Notes under the pieces: generated by a model
The model's database searches: none
What the model was told of the DNA's origin: nothing
Seen by the model: only the letters and a program-made list of their open reading frames with translations
Shown: positions 37,401-45,046 of the stretch, piece after piece
Numbering within the stretch: position 1 is the stretch's first letter
How the letters are laid out: every line of letters begins with the position of its first letter
Assembly (NCBI RefSeq): GCF_012273895.1
Contig: NW_024045135.1
Coordinates: forward strand, 682,001 to 746,000
DNA: 64,000 nt
From: Zerene cesonia
Taxonomy: Eukaryota > Arthropoda > Insecta > Lepidoptera > Pieridae
Direction: 5' to 3'
Position numbers and translations under genes: made by a program

Positions 37401-37565
37401 CGAAAAAATAAAGGCGGGCACTCACCACGTCTATGATCTGCTGCAATGTAAGGCCGAACTTAACCTCGAGCGGTTCGCTCTCATTGGCCACCGGCCTTTC
37501 AAGCGTGTTATATGAAGCTAGCAAAGCATTCAGCAGCCTTTTCTCGTGCGGTCCTTGTTCCGACA
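16324..37565 (-). CDS. nAChRalpha6: Nicotinic acetylcholine receptor subunit alpha6 gene (coding exons 2-12, exon 1 missing)
   Basis: This is a ligand-gated cation channel subunit of the Cys-loop family, acting at cholinergic synapses in insect neurons; alpha6 is the known target of spinosyns. Reading the minus strand, eleven consecutive coding exons join in frame with GT-AG borders. They encode about 484 residues: the agonist-binding ectodomain (exons 2-7), a Cys-loop with 13 residues between the cysteines (exon 5), a YACC vicinal pair in loop C that marks an alpha subunit (exon 7), TM1 (exon 7), TM2 (exon 8), TM3 (exon 9), a long cytoplasmic loop (exons 10-11) and TM4 ending in APHIIVQ (exon 12). 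Duplicated exons 3 and 8, together with the exon 11 and TM4 sequence, favour alpha6 over alpha5 and alpha7. The signal-peptide exon was not seen. A-to-I editing is known for alpha6 orthologues but cannot be judged from DNA. Confidence 0.96.
16409..17288 (-). other. Introns 11 and 10 with exon 11 between
   Basis: Intron 11 (16409-16690, 282 bp) and intron 10 (16892-17288, 397 bp) are short AT-rich introns. No repeat, RNA gene or further exon was recognised in them. Confidence 0.6.
16691..16891 (-). CDS. nAChRalpha6: nAChR alpha6 exon 11 (end of cytoplasmic loop, pre-TM4 helix)
   Basis: The exon is 201 bp: one base completing glycine, then CSIFRTDFRRSFVRPSTMED, a helical stretch HHRELHLILRELQFITARMK, an acidic patch (KADEEAELISD) and WKFAAMVVD plus two bases of an arginine codon. 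It forms the membrane-associated helix that leads into TM4. The exon is much richer in G+C than its flanking introns. The acceptor is ...GTTAACAG and the donor GTAATT. Confidence 0.96.
17289..17515 (-). CDS. nAChRalpha6: nAChR alpha6 exon 10 (cytoplasmic loop)
   Basis: The exon is 227 bp: 75 codons from IKTVFLQWLPWILRMSRPGK to STASTGNLGP plus two bases of a glycine codon. It is the large TM3-TM4 cytoplasmic loop, with an amphipathic start, a basic stretch (GKKITRKT), a charged segment (RMRELELKERSSK) and a PPPP run. The acceptor is ...GAAACAG and the donor GTAATT. Confidence 0.95.
17745..17854 (-). CDS. nAChRalpha6: nAChR alpha6 exon 9 (TM3)
   Basis: The exon is 110 bp. It begins with two bases (GA) that complete the glycine codon split after exon 8, then TYFNCIMFMVASSVVL through VVVLNYHHR (TM3) and TADIHEMPQW (start of the cytoplasmic loop). 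The acceptor is ...ATGACAG and the donor GTAAGA. The split glycine at the TM2-TM3/TM3 border is the residue usually numbered G275, where a glycine-to-glutamate change gives spinosyn resistance in other insects. Here it reads GGA, the susceptible type. Confidence 0.95.
17855..19166 (-). other. Intron between the third exon 8 version and exon 9
   Basis: This is 1.3 kb and mostly AT-rich. A short GC-richer patch at about 18428-18500 (TATAGGGACCACAGGC...) resembles a decayed repeat but was not classified. No exon-like frame with usable splice sites was found. Confidence 0.5.
19167..19253 (-). CDS. nAChRalpha6: nAChR alpha6 alternative exon 8, third version (divergent TM2)
   Basis: The exon is 87 bp in the same phase: VTILLSQTVFSLLVGH followed by VITKTSEAIPLI. 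Compared with the other two versions, TM2 itself changes. L becomes Q after LLS, LN becomes SL, and the outer-ring AE becomes GH, removing a negative charge at the extracellular mouth of the pore. The acceptor is ...CTTTGCAG and the donor GTGAGA. A version of this type is known among insect alpha6 exon 8 variants. Confidence 0.94.
19254..20322 (-). other. Intron between the second and third exon 8 versions
   Basis: This is about 1.07 kb, AT-rich and with poly-A tracts. A purine-rich, GC-higher strip (about 20268-20312, AAATGGGGGGGAGCGGGAGG) lies just 3' of the second exon 8 donor on the gene strand. Nothing else was recognised. Confidence 0.5.
20323..20409 (-). CDS. nAChRalpha6: nAChR alpha6 alternative exon 8, second version (TM2)
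   Basis: The exon is 87 bp in the same phase: VTILLSLTVFLNLVAE followed by TLPQVSDAIPLL. TM2 is identical to the first version, so this pair differs only in the TM2-TM3 loop, where gating is coupled to agonist binding. It is richer in G+C at third codon positions than the first version. The acceptor is ...ATTTCAG and the donor GTACAC. Confidence 0.94.
20410..20871 (-). other. Intron between the first and second exon 8 versions
   Basis: This is 462 bp. It holds open frames on both strands that are shadows of the neighbouring exons. No separate feature was recognised. Confidence 0.5.
20872..20958 (-). CDS. nAChRalpha6: nAChR alpha6 alternative exon 8, first version (TM2)
   Basis: The exon is 87 bp, encoding the bulk of TM2 and the TM2-TM3 loop: VTILLSLTVFLNLVAE followed by KMPTTSDAVPLI. 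The acceptor is ...TCTACAG and the donor GTATCG, which is not a strong donor. The glutamate after LVA is the outer acidic ring found in alpha7-like channels. It lies closest to exon 7, with a 190-bp intron between. Confidence 0.94.
21149..21343 (-). CDS. nAChRalpha6: nAChR alpha6 exon 7 (loop C, TM1, start of TM2)
   Basis: The exon is 195 bp and starts with the last two bases of a glycine codon. It encodes MPGKKNTITYACCPEPY (vicinal cysteines of loop C, the alpha hallmark), the pre-TM1 arginines (MIRRR), all of TM1 (about TLYYFFNLIVPCVLISSMAL) and the intracellular mouth of the pore with the acidic ring (DSGEKLTL). The donor is GTGAGT, and the last base G pairs with any of the three exon 8 versions. 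Confidence 0.97.
21462..21537 (-). CDS. nAChRalpha6: nAChR alpha6 exon 6 (loop F)
   Basis: The exon is 76 bp, from LDLVLKDESGG through DLSDFITNGEWYLI plus one base of a glycine codon. It corresponds to loop F and the following strand of the ectodomain. The acceptor is ...GTAACAG and the donor GTAAGT. Only 118 bp of intron separate it from exon 7. Confidence 0.96.
21538..22607 (-). other. Intron 5
   Basis: This is about 1.07 kb and AT-rich. Open frames of 70-114 codons on both strands (for example 22170-22514 minus) have no recognised domain and no supporting splice context. I see no feature here. Confidence 0.5.
22608..22788 (-). CDS. nAChRalpha6: nAChR alpha6 exon 5 (Cys-loop, loops B and E)
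   Basis: The exon is 181 bp, running from the last base of a split serine codon through ADEGFDGTYQTNVVV to SWTYDGNQ. It carries the Cys-loop (C-KIDITWFPFDDQH-C), an NGS sequon, the loop E region (SCLYVPPG) and loop B (GSWTYDG). The acceptor is ...GATATAG and the donor GTACTT. In Drosophila alpha6 this part of the transcript is subject to A-to-I editing; whether this species edits it is unknown. Confidence 0.96.
23813..23901. repeat. 89-nt imperfect hairpin in intron 4
   Basis: CAACACTGAGTAGGAG at the left pairs with CTCCTACTGTGTTG at the right (two bases bulged). The inner arms, ACGATTGTTGCTT and AAGCAAGAATCGT, pair with one mismatch around a 4-nt loop. An unpaired zone lies between the two stems. 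The size fits a MITE remnant or an miRNA-like hairpin; no seed or family was recognised. Confidence 0.5.
24480..24540 (+). repeat. Decayed 'TAGCTGTTGCCCGC' repeat
   Basis: TAGCTTTCACCTACAG followed by TTTGTCCGCG matches the head of the repeat family seen intact at 46964 and 59063. It is strongly diverged. Confidence 0.4.
25140..25260. other. GC-rich island with an 8-bp inverted repeat
   Basis: This is a CG-rich patch within an AT-rich intron. GTCATACC (25204-25211) and GGTATGAC (25240-25247) form inverted arms around a GC-rich centre (CGCGCCGGCCGC). It may be part of an old mobile element or a regulatory patch; no family was recognised. Confidence 0.4.
26024..26320 (+). repeat. 'CATCATCATCAGCC' SINE/LINE-tail element, copy 1 of the block
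   Basis: It starts with a (CAT)n run, then CAGCCAATATATGTTCCCAC, GGTTTCCTCACGATGTTTTT, CTTGCACGCTCGCC and a GGTCTCGAACCCC box like a tRNA B box. This is a widespread lepidopteran repeat. The open frame at 26125-26376 is only a translation of it. Confidence 0.75.
27105..27280 (-). mobile_element. Retroposed insertion with poly-A tail and 19-bp target duplication (copy 1)
   Basis: A 176-bp insert starts with a poly-T tract on the plus strand, so its poly-A tail points to the minus strand. It is flanked by ACCTCACTAGCT(A/G)TTACCC at 27086-27104 and 27281-27299, with one mismatch. This is the structure of a SINE or truncated LINE insertion into the repeat that continues at 27286. No family name was recognised. 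Confidence 0.75.
27286..27412 (+). repeat. 'TAGCTGTTACCCGCAGC' repeat, copy 1, rearranged
   Basis: The head of the element (ACTAGCTGTTACCCGCAGCA) is normal. The middle is replaced by a perfect hairpin (27325-27370), and a stretch of roughly 60-90 bp present in copy 2 (GTAGGCGGATGCC...) is missing. Confidence 0.6.
27325..27370. repeat. Perfect 20-bp-arm hairpin, copy 1 only
   Basis: The arm AAAATTGCACTATGTACAAA is followed by a 6-nt loop (CTTCAA) and its exact reverse complement. Copy 2 has related but non-palindromic sequence at this point, so the palindrome was probably made by template switching. Confidence 0.75.
28795..28986 (+). repeat. 'ACTAGCTGCGCCCCGCGG' repeat (copy 1 of the block)
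   Basis: Head ACTAGCTGCGCCCCGCGGCT, body CAATTTTCATTGCGATCGG and tail ACAAACTTTCGCATTTATAA with AATATTAGTAGGAT. This is the commonest short interspersed repeat in the window. The open frame over it is not a gene. Confidence 0.8.
29846..29955 (-). CDS. nAChRalpha6: nAChR alpha6 exon 4 (copy 1, in order)
   Basis: The exon is 110 bp, the length typical of exon 4 in insect nAChR genes. It starts EWNDYNLRWNDSDYGG and ends LWKPDVLMYN plus two bases of the next codon (S, completed by exon 5). It holds the EW of loop D, the loop A segment (WKPDVLMYN) and a possible glycosylation site (NDS). The acceptor is ...CGACAG and the donor GTAACG, a weaker donor than its neighbours. An identical 110-bp exon lies at 61663-61772. 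Confidence 0.95.
29956..32619 (-). other. Intron between exon 4 and distal exon 3
   Basis: This is 2.66 kb, almost all within duplication copy 1. It contains the mariner-like MITE at 30294 and otherwise AT-rich sequence with no recognised gene. Confidence 0.55.
30294..30457. mobile_element. Mariner/Tc1-like MITE, copy 1 of the block
   Basis: A 164-bp element begins CAGGGTGTCCCACATG and ends ATGTGGGACACTCTG, flanked by TA on both sides as expected for a TA target site. The subterminal sequence also pairs (CTATGCT and AGCATGGTATG). It has no coding capacity. Confidence 0.7.
32620..32664 (-). CDS. nAChRalpha6: nAChR alpha6 alternative exon 3, 3'-distal version
   Basis: The exon is 45 bp, 15 codons, reading DEKNQLLITNIWLSL, with acceptor ...AAATAG and donor GTAAGT. 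It differs from the proximal version at four residues (I/L, T/I, V/I and N/S), all within or next to the loop D strand. Each version is a multiple of three, so skipping both or including both would keep the reading frame. Confidence 0.94.
32665..33034 (-). other. 370-bp GC-rich intron between the two exon 3 versions
   Basis: This intron is clearly richer in G+C than the surrounding introns. It contains a GCC-triplet run (GCCGCCACCGCCGCC at 32884-32898) and several CG dinucleotides. It is too long for simple steric exclusion between splice sites. It may carry elements that control exon 3 choice, but that is inference. Confidence 0.5.
33035..33079 (-). CDS. nAChRalpha6: nAChR alpha6 alternative exon 3, 5'-proximal version
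   Basis: The exon is 45 bp, exactly 15 codons, reading DEKNQILTTNVWLNL. The acceptor is ...ATAAAG and the donor GTAAGT. It lies 370 bp upstream of the second exon 3 version and has the same length and phase, so either joins exon 2 to exon 4. The WLNL end contributes to loop D on the complementary face of the acetylcholine site. Paired exons 3a/3b are known for insect alpha6. I do not assign the letters because I cannot check the numbering used for this order. Confidence 0.94.
34850..35124 (+). other. Possible plus-strand exon inside alpha6 intron 2
   Basis: After a good acceptor (TTCTTTCAG) a frame stays open from 34852 for about 90 codons (SCVACLYLGLSSKPTGFSD..., then RRDDVAFVHLTQRD). No family was recognised and no convincing donor was found, so chance remains likely. 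It lies antisense to alpha6. Confidence 0.2.
35313..35436 (+). other. Possible terminal exon with polyadenylation signals, same strand
   Basis: Acceptor CTTATTTCAG, then 40 codons (YHKPIVSFLEYNGMIERTDN..., ending in an Asp/Asn-rich tail) and TGA. Two overlapping AATAAA signals lie at 35561-35570. With the frame at 34850 it could be the end of a nested plus-strand gene. No homology was recognised. Confidence 0.2.
37426..37565 (-). CDS. nAChRalpha6: nAChR alpha6 exon 2 (N-terminus of mature subunit)
   Basis: The exon is 140 bp: two bases completing a codon from exon 1, then 46 codons starting SEQGPHEKRLLNALL and ending LTLQQIIDV. The acceptor is ...TTTTAG and the donor GTGAGT. This is the N-terminal helix and first beta strand of the mature subunit and includes a possible N-glycosylation site (NES). 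Because two bases are left over, exon 1 must end in phase 1. It leads into either exon 3 version, which both start at a codon boundary. Confidence 0.96.
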
Positions 37566-38530
37566 CTAAAATAAAAGGGTAGTTTTTTATTGTAATAGCA
37601 GAAACTTTGACAATTTCAAATATTGTAATCTATAAGCAACTAGTAAGCATAATATTTATTTTACACTGAGGAATCAAATGTTTCAAATTGAATCATTTAA
37701 TAAATATATAACTTTGAATACTCCGTGCTAAAAGCATCTAAATTACACCACATTTTGTTGTTGTTTGAGCTGAGGTGTTACGATCTCGACAACTGCGTGA
37801 AACCACCTGCGGCTAAATTAATAATGAAAGACGTGCAAATAACCACAGAGACACAAAAGTGACCGCAACAAATTGGCCAAATCCTAGCAACACTTCAAAC
37901 GAACCACATCTCAAGTAACGGCTATATAAAGTCTCTAAACACACCTGGACCTCAAAATATACGAGCATTCTTAACGAAACGACAGAAGGCACAAATTAGC
38001 TTAACACGCTCTGAAGGACCAGCTATAAACACTCATTTTCGGGCTTAAATCGTTCTTATACATGTGACGTGTGAAGGTGGTACGAGGCTGTATCAAGTGG
38101 GAAAGAGATAAATGTATGCGGTAATCCAGGTGATTTAGGAAGCTCCCTGCTTGATATAATAGCGAATGTTACGAGGTAATAGTTTTCCGTACGTTAACCT
38201 TTTCAATTAAGCAAGCTTATGACAGGTTTATGTCGGCAATGTATTACCTACATAATGAATGAGAGCTAATTTCCTTTACAAAAAGTGCAATGAATGTAAT
38301 AAATATTGGATATTATAACAAATGAACGCACATAAATTAAACATTGCTAAGTTTGTATTGTTTGCACAGACGTTAGACAATCTATATTTGGTTAGCTTCG
38401 GCCTGTATAATCTGTGTCCATAGATTAATATTCTTGTTGTCTTTAGCGCTTAGTGCCCAATTCACACATTGTTATTGCTTACATCTAGTGTGTGAGGGCC
38501 AATAATCATATTAAATTTTAAATTTTTGTA

Positions 38531-38867
38531 TGTGGTAGTCGAGCACGCTTCGACACGAATTGGGCCAGCTCGCACCGGGGAAGTACCACACCCCCACAGA
38601 AGACCGGCGTGAAATAGCATTCTGCTGTGTTTCGTTCGGTGAGTGGGGGAGCCGGAGGCCCACATCCTTTTCCTTGCCCTTCCCAGTCCTTTCCTTTATT
38701 CCTATCGCCAATCCTTTCTTAACCCCTTCCCAATTAGTCGGCAATCCATTTGTAGAGGCGTAAGGACTGCAATGGACCTTATGCCTCTCCAAATGTTCAT
38801 GGGCGGTGGTAGCGCTTACCATCAGGCGTCCCACCAGCTCTATTGCCGACTGTAACATAAAAAAAAA
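38531..38867 (+). repeat. SINE/LINE-tail element ending in poly-A ('TAGTCGAGCACGCTTCG')
   Basis: Head TAGTCGAGCACGCTTCGACA, middle GTGGGGGAGCCGGAGGCCCA with T/C-rich stretches, then TTCATGGGCGGTGGTAGCGC and CTATTGCCGACTGTAACATA followed by A8. This is a complete copy of a common lepidopteran retroelement tail. Open frames here on both strands are shadows. Confidence 0.78.
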
Positions 38868-39752
38868 CATATCAGAATTAAACTGAAGTATATGTTTTTC
38901 ATTATTATTTTTACCATTTGGTCAAGTTCTTACAAATTTAGGCGGATTCCTTTTTTGATAATAATAAAAATGCTCTATCTATTTAAGTCATTTAGTCTGT
39001 CAGTCGATCAAATCAGTGTGCAATTCCTGCTATCGTATTTCTAGTGCCGGCTAGCTTTCTAAACAAAGCAAGAACGATGTTTATTATTTGAAGTCACCAG
39101 TCGGTACATAAACACAGACAATGGATACCTCCGTAATAATGGCGACTCAGTCGGCTAATCCTGCAACAGCTGTATTAGCGCAGCTTTGCTTATGGCTTTT
39201 GAATTATGGGTTTTTGCGCTTTTGTTTGATTCATTCGTTATTTATGTAGGAGACTTCGAAAACGGAACTTATATGAACTCTTATTGAGTTGTGTGTGTAA
39301 AAAAATTAACTCGATGTTTCTATGTCTCTTTCTGCCTTGCGCCGAAATGATGAAATCGAAAGAGATAGTACAATAGATAAAACTAACATTAATTCTAAAC
39401 TATTTTACTTTTGCATTTGCAACTCCATGTATCTAAAGAATGACAATGAATATTTTATATTCAGAAAGTTAATAATTCGTAAAAATAGCTCCTAGATCAA
39501 ATTTTTCAACAAAAAGAAATGCATTTTATTATAGCTAGCATTATTCATTAATTATTTTTATATAAACCAGAACAGTAAAAGAACAAGAAAAGAAAAAATA
39601 ACTTGCAGACAGATGTACGAAAAGACAGCCTTATTACTCAAAATCAATCCCTTCCAAGCAACCCTGATATCTAAAAAAAAACTCACTGATTTAAATTATA
39701 TTACACATGATTTTTGAATTTCCTCTATAAGTTACATGACTTATTTATAGAT

Positions 39753-39954
39753 ACTAGCTGCGCCCCGCGGTTTCACCCGCGCAAGTCCGTATCCTGTAAG
39801 AATATCGGGATAAAAATTTGCCGATATGTTATTCCAGTTGTCCAGCTATCTACGTACCAAATTTCATTGCAATCGGTTCAGCGGTTTTCGCGTGAAAGAG
39901 CAACAAATACACACACTTCCTTACAAACTTCCGCATTTATAATATTAGTAGGAT
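39753..39954 (+). repeat. 'ACTAGCTGCGCCCCGCGG' repeat
   Basis: Full-length member with head ACTAGCTGCGCCCCGCGG and tail CTTCCGCATTTATAATATTA. Confidence 0.8.
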
Positions 39955-40459
39955 AAGTAGGACAGTATATATCTAGTTAAAACCACATGTTATTGGTATT
40001 CAGTTCTACGTACATAATATTATAATATTTATTACAATGACGCATTAGCTATGCGTGGATAATTGAATAATTAATTAATTATCGGTAATTAGGCGTACAT
40101 ATGTTAATTATCAATTGCTAATATTATGTATTATTTGAATGAAAAGTTCATGTAGCGATAGAATTGTATAATTTTCATAATAATAAATAAGTTTTTAATG
40201 TATTGTATAAAACACGACTTAAAGCGCCTTTGTTCTCCTATCCATATTCATCTCATCCATATAAAAAGTATACTGTTGGTTACAAGAAATGAACAGGTAA
40301 TATATAATACCTATTTTGAATTTAAAGAGCATGCGTGGCTGCGTGTAAGCTTACCACGCTGGCTGTAAAGTGCTCGAAATGTCGAATTAGATAATATGAT
40401 AAATAAGAAGATTTTTATTTTAAAATATATAATACTATATATAAATACTATTAGGTACT

Positions 40460-40612
40460 ATACCTATTAATATCAGAAATTTGCAAGTCACTCTGTCTGT
40501 GTATCTGCCTCTTCTTCACGCCTAAACTTTGGAGCTGGATAAAATTTGATACAAATATAGTATAAGCCCCGAGAAAGGACGTAGGATAGTATTTATTCGG
40601 AAATCCCACTGT
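40460..40612 (+). repeat. Decayed LINE-tail repeat
   Basis: GCAAGTCACTCTGTCTGTGT, CACGCCTAAACTTTGGAGCT, AAATTTGATACAAATATAGT and CCCCGAGAAAGGACGTAGGA follow the order of a common lepidopteran RTE-type tail. Confidence 0.5.
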
Positions 40613-40634
40613 CAACTGTTAAATAATTCGACAT

Positions 40635-40676
40635 GACTCGTGTCTATACTTTAACAACTCGTGTCTATACTTTAAC
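40635..40676 (+). repeat. Two tandem 21-bp units
   Basis: GACTCGTGTCTATACTTTAAC is followed directly by AACTCGTGTCTATACTTTAAC, differing only at the first base. Confidence 0.85.
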
Positions 40677-41763
40677 AAATATTTACTTCAGACGAAGTAT
40701 AAATCGATAATCGAAATCATTGATCGAAATAGTCTGTTATTTACTAAAATGCTACAAACCTATTTTAACCGGTATATATACTGTCAGATGTAAATTGAGT
40801 TTATACATATTTTAGTAATCTGTGGCATGAATTAAGATACAGAGGTCGTTTTTCATAACTAGTCACAATTCGTTTAGCAATCGAATCCTATAAAACGTCG
40901 AATCACTTAGAATCACGGCGCACATTCGTAGGGATTGTGCTTTGGATTGTACGTTGTTTATTCAACGTTCGACGCAACTACCCTCACATTGTGAGTAGTC
41001 TTGGTGACTGGCTGTGATTTATTATCACTTGATAACATCAATTAGGCAGTTGTGTAGAATTGCAGTTCATTTTATTACGATCAAACTAATATTAAAAACT
41101 TACTTACTCTTTATTTTTAATTCTAACTATACTAAAAATTATTGTAAACGGTATACAATTTTCATGGGCTGAACAAATGATTTAGTGTAATCTACTGAAT
41201 AGTAGATTATGGCATTTTATATCTTATGTTACAATTAATAAAAGATATGAAATGACCTACTTTTTAAAAATTCTTTCAAAATGTCTCAATGTTAAAACAT
41301 TCAGAAATACATAAGACGGTTTAAATTACTCACAAATGCGTCAAACAACAACACCTTAAGGAATCTGAGTTTGATACCACGAATTATATTCCCGGAAGTC
41401 CCGACGTGCATCGACATTTCGGGAATGCAAGTTCACTCCATCCAAGAAGTGTTTCATCTTACAAAGAGTTAATTAAACCGTCCATCACTTCCCTCCCAGC
41501 CAAGCAATCTGAACGCTCAATTTGGGTGCTCTATTAAAGGCGTCAAAGAAGTTTCTAGAACCAAAACTGCTTGGTTTGGAAGCTTAGCAACGTCTAATCG
41601 AATGGTGAACGTGTTTGAAAGAGGGAGCCATTTTGAATATCGTGCAAATTGGACATTTGACATGACAATTACATTTACACATAACAATTTGATAAATTAA
41701 TTCATAAATATATATTTATTTCGTTATACGGGTATTTAAAAACGTATATGCTATTGACTTTCG

Positions 41764-41989
41764 TATGGTGAGTGGACGAGCCGGAGGCCCATTCTCCTTT
41801 CCTCAACCTTCCCAGTCCTTCTTTCAGTCATAATTCCTTTCCTTGTCTCTTACTCCTTAAAAGCGGGCAACGCATTCACAGAAGCACTACGTTCTAACTC
41901 ATTCACTCATGTGTCGTCTTCGTTACTAATCTTGATAGGCGCTGGTGATCGCTTACCACGAGCTTAATTGCCCGCTATGACATGAAAAA
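41764..41989 (+). repeat. SINE/LINE-tail element, 5'-truncated
   Basis: It starts at GTGAGTGGACGAGCCGGAGG and runs through CTTCCCAGTCCTT to GGTGATCGCTTACCACGAGC and AATTGCCCGCTATGACATGA. Same family as 38531. Confidence 0.72.
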
Positions 41990-44788
41990 CAATGCCCACA
42001 TAATACATTCTTAATATACTCTGATATTTGTATATATCTGAATAGAGATAATGAGAAATGATATAAGGAATTTTTTTAATAATCATGTACAGTTCTTCTG
42101 TCATAGCAAAAAATAAATTAAATTTATAACCCTTCCTAATTGAAATGTTCATCATGATTTTACGCAATGGATAATGATTTTGTAGTATTAATATAATAAA
42201 CATGTAAAAATTCACAACTGTCATATAATTTAATCTGTATAAATAATTGTTATGTACTCCTAACCAGTATCTCAGTAAATTTAACCAATATTAAAATACA
42301 ATGCACATAAAATACGAACATTCTCTAGCATTATTCAAAGTCAGTAGAGACATGAAAAATAAAACCAGGCAGTACTGCGGTTAAAAACAATTATAGGAGA
42401 GCTCTTTAGACAGGTAATTTTCTTCCTGCATGCAAGCATTGTGGCAAAAAGTTCGCTTGACAGATATAACTGGCAGCCATTTTGAAATGATGTTTTTAAT
42501 CGAAGAACTTTTTATTTGTATGGCCTGTGTGCACTTTAATCTGTGTTAATTATATTTCATGCGACAGCAACTTATGATGAACATTCATTTTTAGCCTGGC
42601 ATATACACTGTGTTGAGAACGAAAAAACAATCATGATTTTCATACATATTTTAATATTGTTTTCATTAACAATATTTTACTTATTATGCAACTACATTTT
42701 TTATCGTTATCACTGTATCGTTATCAATTTCTGTAATCTTGTCTATAATTAAGCAAATCTTATAATTTGATAAGAAATATATATATTATATTATTATATT
42801 ATGGTTATCTACTAAATCGTCTCCAAAATATTATACAATATCCCACAAAACCATTTCCTTACAAGAAGAATATTATTTGCATTCTAAAAGGTTTTTCTCA
42901 GCACCCAAAACACTAGAAAGCTTACCGAGGGAAAATATATTTTCAGTAGCGATAAGACCACCTAAAGCTCTGTCCAAGTTATTATTGAAGTGTAATCTCT
43001 TTACAAAAGACACGATACTCGGAACTCATCAAAGGATTAGGTCTAGAGAGATATTGCCCTCGCAAGCACTACTTTCAAGACATAGGTTTTATTTCTCGAT
43101 AAACTTTTCAGAGTACACTGGCCATTATAAATTACATATCGTGTACACTGTATCGAATAACATTGCTTTTGCAATGAATCCTTACTTATGCTACAAGACC
43201 ATAATCCTTTCTATTTAAAGTTTTCAAGATTTCTGTTTAATTTGAAAAATTTTATTTTAAAATCAATTGGTAATTACTTTCCGTACATTATCAATATGAT
43301 TGCTATTAATTATTTTAAATACGGGAGCCTCAGTACAGACACGTAATAAATATTCGAACTAATTTTATTATTAGTTTTTGACAACTGATGTTATTAATAC
43401 AAGTCGATACCATATCAACACGAACTCAATAACAAACACGGGTTACTCTTTTACGTGGTAGGGACCGCAAAGTCGATAAATCCACATGTTTATGTAACAT
43501 TATAATCAGTAAACATTTCAGCATTTCCGACGTTACCACTCATTTTATAAATGAACGCGTCGCTGATCCTCTGAACTCATTTACACTCGTTTTAATGAAC
43601 CAAGTTTTATGTACGATTTAATAGCTGTATTAACTTTTTTATTCCTCTAGCGTTATGGCTTATATGTATACAACATTTCAATGGAAGCGTCGTAAATTCA
43701 GAAACTTTGGCAAAACCTCGCTTTTAGTTGTTAAATTGTATTTTAACAGTTGTTTATTATTTCAGCGTGAAACGGTTAAATGATTTTATTAAACTTTATG
43801 TTGGCCCCGATACTTGAGTAATTATTAAGTTAAGTTGAATAAATACAACAGCGAAAGAAAGTAGAAAGAAATAAGGGAAAAAGAGTCTATTATTTTACAG
43901 TATTTATTAATTATGATTTTGAGGTTCTGTTTAAATATTTACAAGTGAATCATAATTCCGGGTCGAAGTACAAACTGGCAGTTTATTCCTCATTAAAAAA
44001 AAATTAACATTTTTTCGTTACTTGTAATCTGAACTATTAATACAAGAAAACTTTCACAATGGCCAGTTTAGTTTCTAAAAACTCATTTTTACCATTATGA
44101 GGTACTTAATTTTTATCAGGTGTATACCGCTACCAGATATCGGTCATTGGTATTTTATTCATACAGAATAAAACGAGATATGGAGATTTAAAAAGCATTC
44201 TACGTCTTTTAGATGCATTACATTTACACTCACGGAATAATAAAATATTGTCACTTTAGAGTCACGAATAAATTATGTCAATTGCATTACTTATATAAAG
44301 ATAACGCCGGTATTTATCACTGAGTCTAAAACCATATTGTACTCTTAGGCGGAATAAAAATTGTTTTTATTGTTTTATACCATTTTTGCGTATCATTCGA
44401 GAAAGTAAAATTACGTATAATTTGTTGCCTTATTAAATATTTCAGCTGAAGTAAAAGGAAAATGCGTAAAATCCATTTTCCTGTCAACCTTTCACAAATT
44501 CCAATCCTCTTGATTTCTATTTTATAGATATTAGATGGATGTAAGCGTATGATCGTTTTTAGAAGCCCTTTAATATGGGTGAAGCTGTTACAAAAATCCT
44601 CATAGAGATTGTAATAAACGTAGGGCTTAGTAACTTTTTTGATATTTTAAAGAAATAATACGATATTTTAATTGTAAACTTCTTTCTCTAGGTGATAAAT
44701 GTTTAAATTCACCGCAAACTTCTACTACGTGACGATTGATCTTTCCTATACTCAAAATTAAATAATTTTAAACCTTATGTCTATAAAA

Positions 44789-45046
44789 CTAAAAGGTTAT
44801 TTGATTTTGAAAATACTCCTCACTTAAATTTAATGTGATAAAGGCCGTTTGAGCGAAACCGTCGCCTTTTAAAACATCAATGATTGTCAATGATGCGTTG
44901 AAATAAAAGCCGACACTCAATAGATTTTGTGGTGACATAGAGTCAATTAACACTGGAATAAATTGAATTCCGGTATATAGTGCACTCTGCTGGAGTGCTG
45001 TTAAAACGGCCTTGTGATGTTTATCTAGATTATCGTGGTTAAGCAT
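44789..45046 (-). other. Unrecognised 85-codon open frame
   Basis: The frame runs ATG to TAG on the minus strand, with a stop codon immediately before the ATG, so it is not an internal piece of a longer frame. It begins MLNHDNLDKHHKAVLTALQQ and contains a hydrophobic middle. Residue composition is more protein-like than most frames here. No family was recognised and no promoter or polyadenylation signal was assigned, so it may be chance or an old fragment. Confidence 0.2.

Larger units (their letters stand above)
33080..37425 (-). other. Intron 2
   Basis: This is 4.3 kb and AT-rich. It contains the weak plus-strand exon candidates at 34850 and 35313. The minus-strand frame 34082-34306 has no recognised domain. 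Confidence 0.5.

Noticed and set aside
42877..43218. 113-codon plus-strand frame
   Set aside because: It begins at TTG rather than ATG, and no domain or gene signals were seen.
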